6,310 nucleotides of DNA from an uncultured Bacteroidales bacterium (GTDB taxonomy: Bacteria > Bacteroidota > Bacteroidia > Bacteroidales > P3). Both the position numbers and the translations under genes were made by a program. Below, in pieces: positions 5,532-6,310 of the stretch (positions within the stretch are counted from its first letter, which is position 1; each line of letters begins with the position of its first letter). The notes below the pieces were generated by a model, which saw only the letters and a list, made by a program, of their open reading frames with translations, was not told where the DNA came from and made no database searches. Location: contig CAMWTX010000094.1 of the NCBI GenBank assembly GCA_947177315.1, positions 1 to 6,310 on the forward strand, in the 5' to 3' direction.

Positions 5532-6310
5532 TTAATCGTACTTAGGCTTCACGAACCAAGTTTCCACCGAAGAGAAACTTACTCCGATACGCAGGTAATC
5601 TTCCCTTATCTGCCCCCGGTTGAGCGAACCGGTCTTGCCGTATTGCAACCCCAGGTTGATGAGCGAGCGCGATTTGCGCACCGGGATGCCCACCCCCACG
5701 CTTATCCCGAAGGATTGCAGGCGGTGCCCTTCGTAAGAAACGCACTGCTGCTGGTAGAAACCGCCGATGCGGTATGCCACCCGACGTGCCTTGGAGGCCG
5801 CCTGCGGGTCGTTTTTCAATTCCGCGCCCGCGTTGACCGACAGGGTGTTGTCGAAATAGTCATACACCTTGCCGTAGTCCTGAAATTCTTTCCACCAGGT
5901 ATAGGACACATCCACGCCTATCACATACTGACCGCGCCTTTCGTAAGAAATGCCCGCCTTTACCGAGGAAGGTAGCACTACCTTGCCTTTGCGCGCCGCC
6001 GAGGGCAGGAAAGCCGTATCGGCGTTGGAGGAGAACACGCCCTGCGCCATCGTGGTGCGCTTGCCGTAGAGCGTGGAGGCAAAACTATAGGCCGCCCCGA
6101 TGGTCAGGTAGTGGTCCCGATAGACCCTGGCCGCGTAGGTGATGCCCAAATCGGCCGAAAAGCCGTTCAGCCGCGTTTCGGTATAGAACTTGGCCTGCCC
6201 CGCGTAAGCCGCCAAAGTATCGTCCAGATAGGCGAGCGTGGCGTTCTGGGTCAGGTTGCCGAACAGATAACTGAGGTTCACGCCCACCGAAACGGGTCCC
6301 CAGCCGAAAG
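5532..6310 (-). CDS. Outer-membrane beta-barrel protein, N-terminus outside window
   Basis: The frame is open from the right edge and ends at TAA 5532-5534, giving 258 visible residues of the C-terminal part. It begins FGWGPVSVGVNLSYLFGNL, and the GTG at 6287 falls inside this conserved strand, so it is internal and the real start lies outside. The visible part consists of alternating polar and hydrophobic strands with many Tyr and Gly, for example YLTIGAAYSF, SVKAGISYE, YVIGVDVSYTWW, RIGGFYQQQ, SFGISVGVGIPV and SLINLGLQYG, typical of an outer-membrane barrel. The pattern resembles Bacteroidetes proteins related to OMPP1/FadL-type transporters, which carry hydrophobic substrates. It does not end in an aromatic residue; the final strand YLRIGVSFSSVETWF is followed by VKPKYD. 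It is followed after 30 bases by the TPR gene, so it likely heads or belongs to the same operon as lptC. Barrel assignment is good; the FadL-like identity is tentative. Confidence 0.82.
   Translation of the reverse strand, partial: FGWGPVSVGVNLSYLFGNLTQNATLAYLDDTLAAYAGQAKFYTETRLNGFSADLGITYAARVYRDHYLTIGAAYSFASTLYGKRTTMAQGVFSSNADTAFLPSAARKGKVVLPSSVKAGISYERRGQYVIGVDVSYTWWKEFQDYGKVYDYFDNTLSVNAGAELKNDPQAASKARRVAYRIGGFYQQQCVSYEGHRLQSFGISVGVGIPVRKSRSLINLGLQYGKTGSLNRGQIREDYLRIGVSFSSVETWFVKPKYD

Noticed and set aside
4683..5975. A 430-codon open frame on the plus strand spanning the TPR and outer-membrane protein genes
   Set aside because: It lies codon-for-codon opposite two real minus-strand genes that happen to share a frame. 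In this register a stop appears only where the sense strand uses TTA, CTA or TCA, which these genes avoid. The translation resembles no protein family, and the minus-strand products have signal peptides and clear repeats.
6285..6287. GTG as the start codon of the outer-membrane protein
   Set aside because: The frame continues upstream to the window edge with FGWGPVS, part of the same conserved beta strand, so the GTG is an internal valine codon.
1..6310. Mobile element, CRISPR, toxin-antitoxin or defence system
   Set aside because: I found no transposase, integrase, repeat-spacer pattern, terminal inverted repeats or small paired genes. The recognisable genes are core housekeeping or envelope functions.

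Overview
This window looks like chromosomal core DNA from a member of the Bacteroidetes, most likely order Bacteroidales, with roughly even GC content. Three things point there. The RuvX and LptC proteins have the Bacteroidetes forms of their motifs. There is a Bacteroidetes-type promoter (TTTG, 20 bases, TATATTTG) at 3568-3537. Most starts have A-rich leaders instead of strong Shine-Dalgarno sites. Every gene I can support is on the minus strand, so transcription runs from high to low coordinates.

In transcription order, the right half (6310 to 3615) is an envelope cluster. It holds the C-terminal part of an outer-membrane beta-barrel protein (cut by the window edge), a 439-residue exported tetratricopeptide-repeat (TPR) protein rich in cysteine, and the lipoprotein LptC of the lipopolysaccharide export bridge. 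Gaps of 30 and 18 bases suggest one operon. A 102-base intergenic region (3614-3513) follows. It carries a clear promoter and a small knot of direct and inverted repeats. The promoter drives a 155-residue secreted protein that I do not recognise.

After another gap (3044-2907), which contains a 14-base palindrome, the left half is a tight second operon. RuvX (16S rRNA processing nuclease family) overlaps peptide deformylase by 4 bases. Deformylase ends 3 bases before a very large exported TPR protein, which runs off the left edge after 640 residues. In Bacteroidales this ruvX-def-TPR order commonly precedes thrS-infC-rpmI-rplT, so those genes would be expected just left of the window; that is recall, not something visible here.

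I see no mobile element, CRISPR array, tRNA, rRNA or defence system, and no intergenic stretch longer than 138 bases. Long open frames on the plus strand are shadows of the real genes. The least understood items are the two exported TPR proteins and the orphan secreted protein; I do not see a convincing new system.
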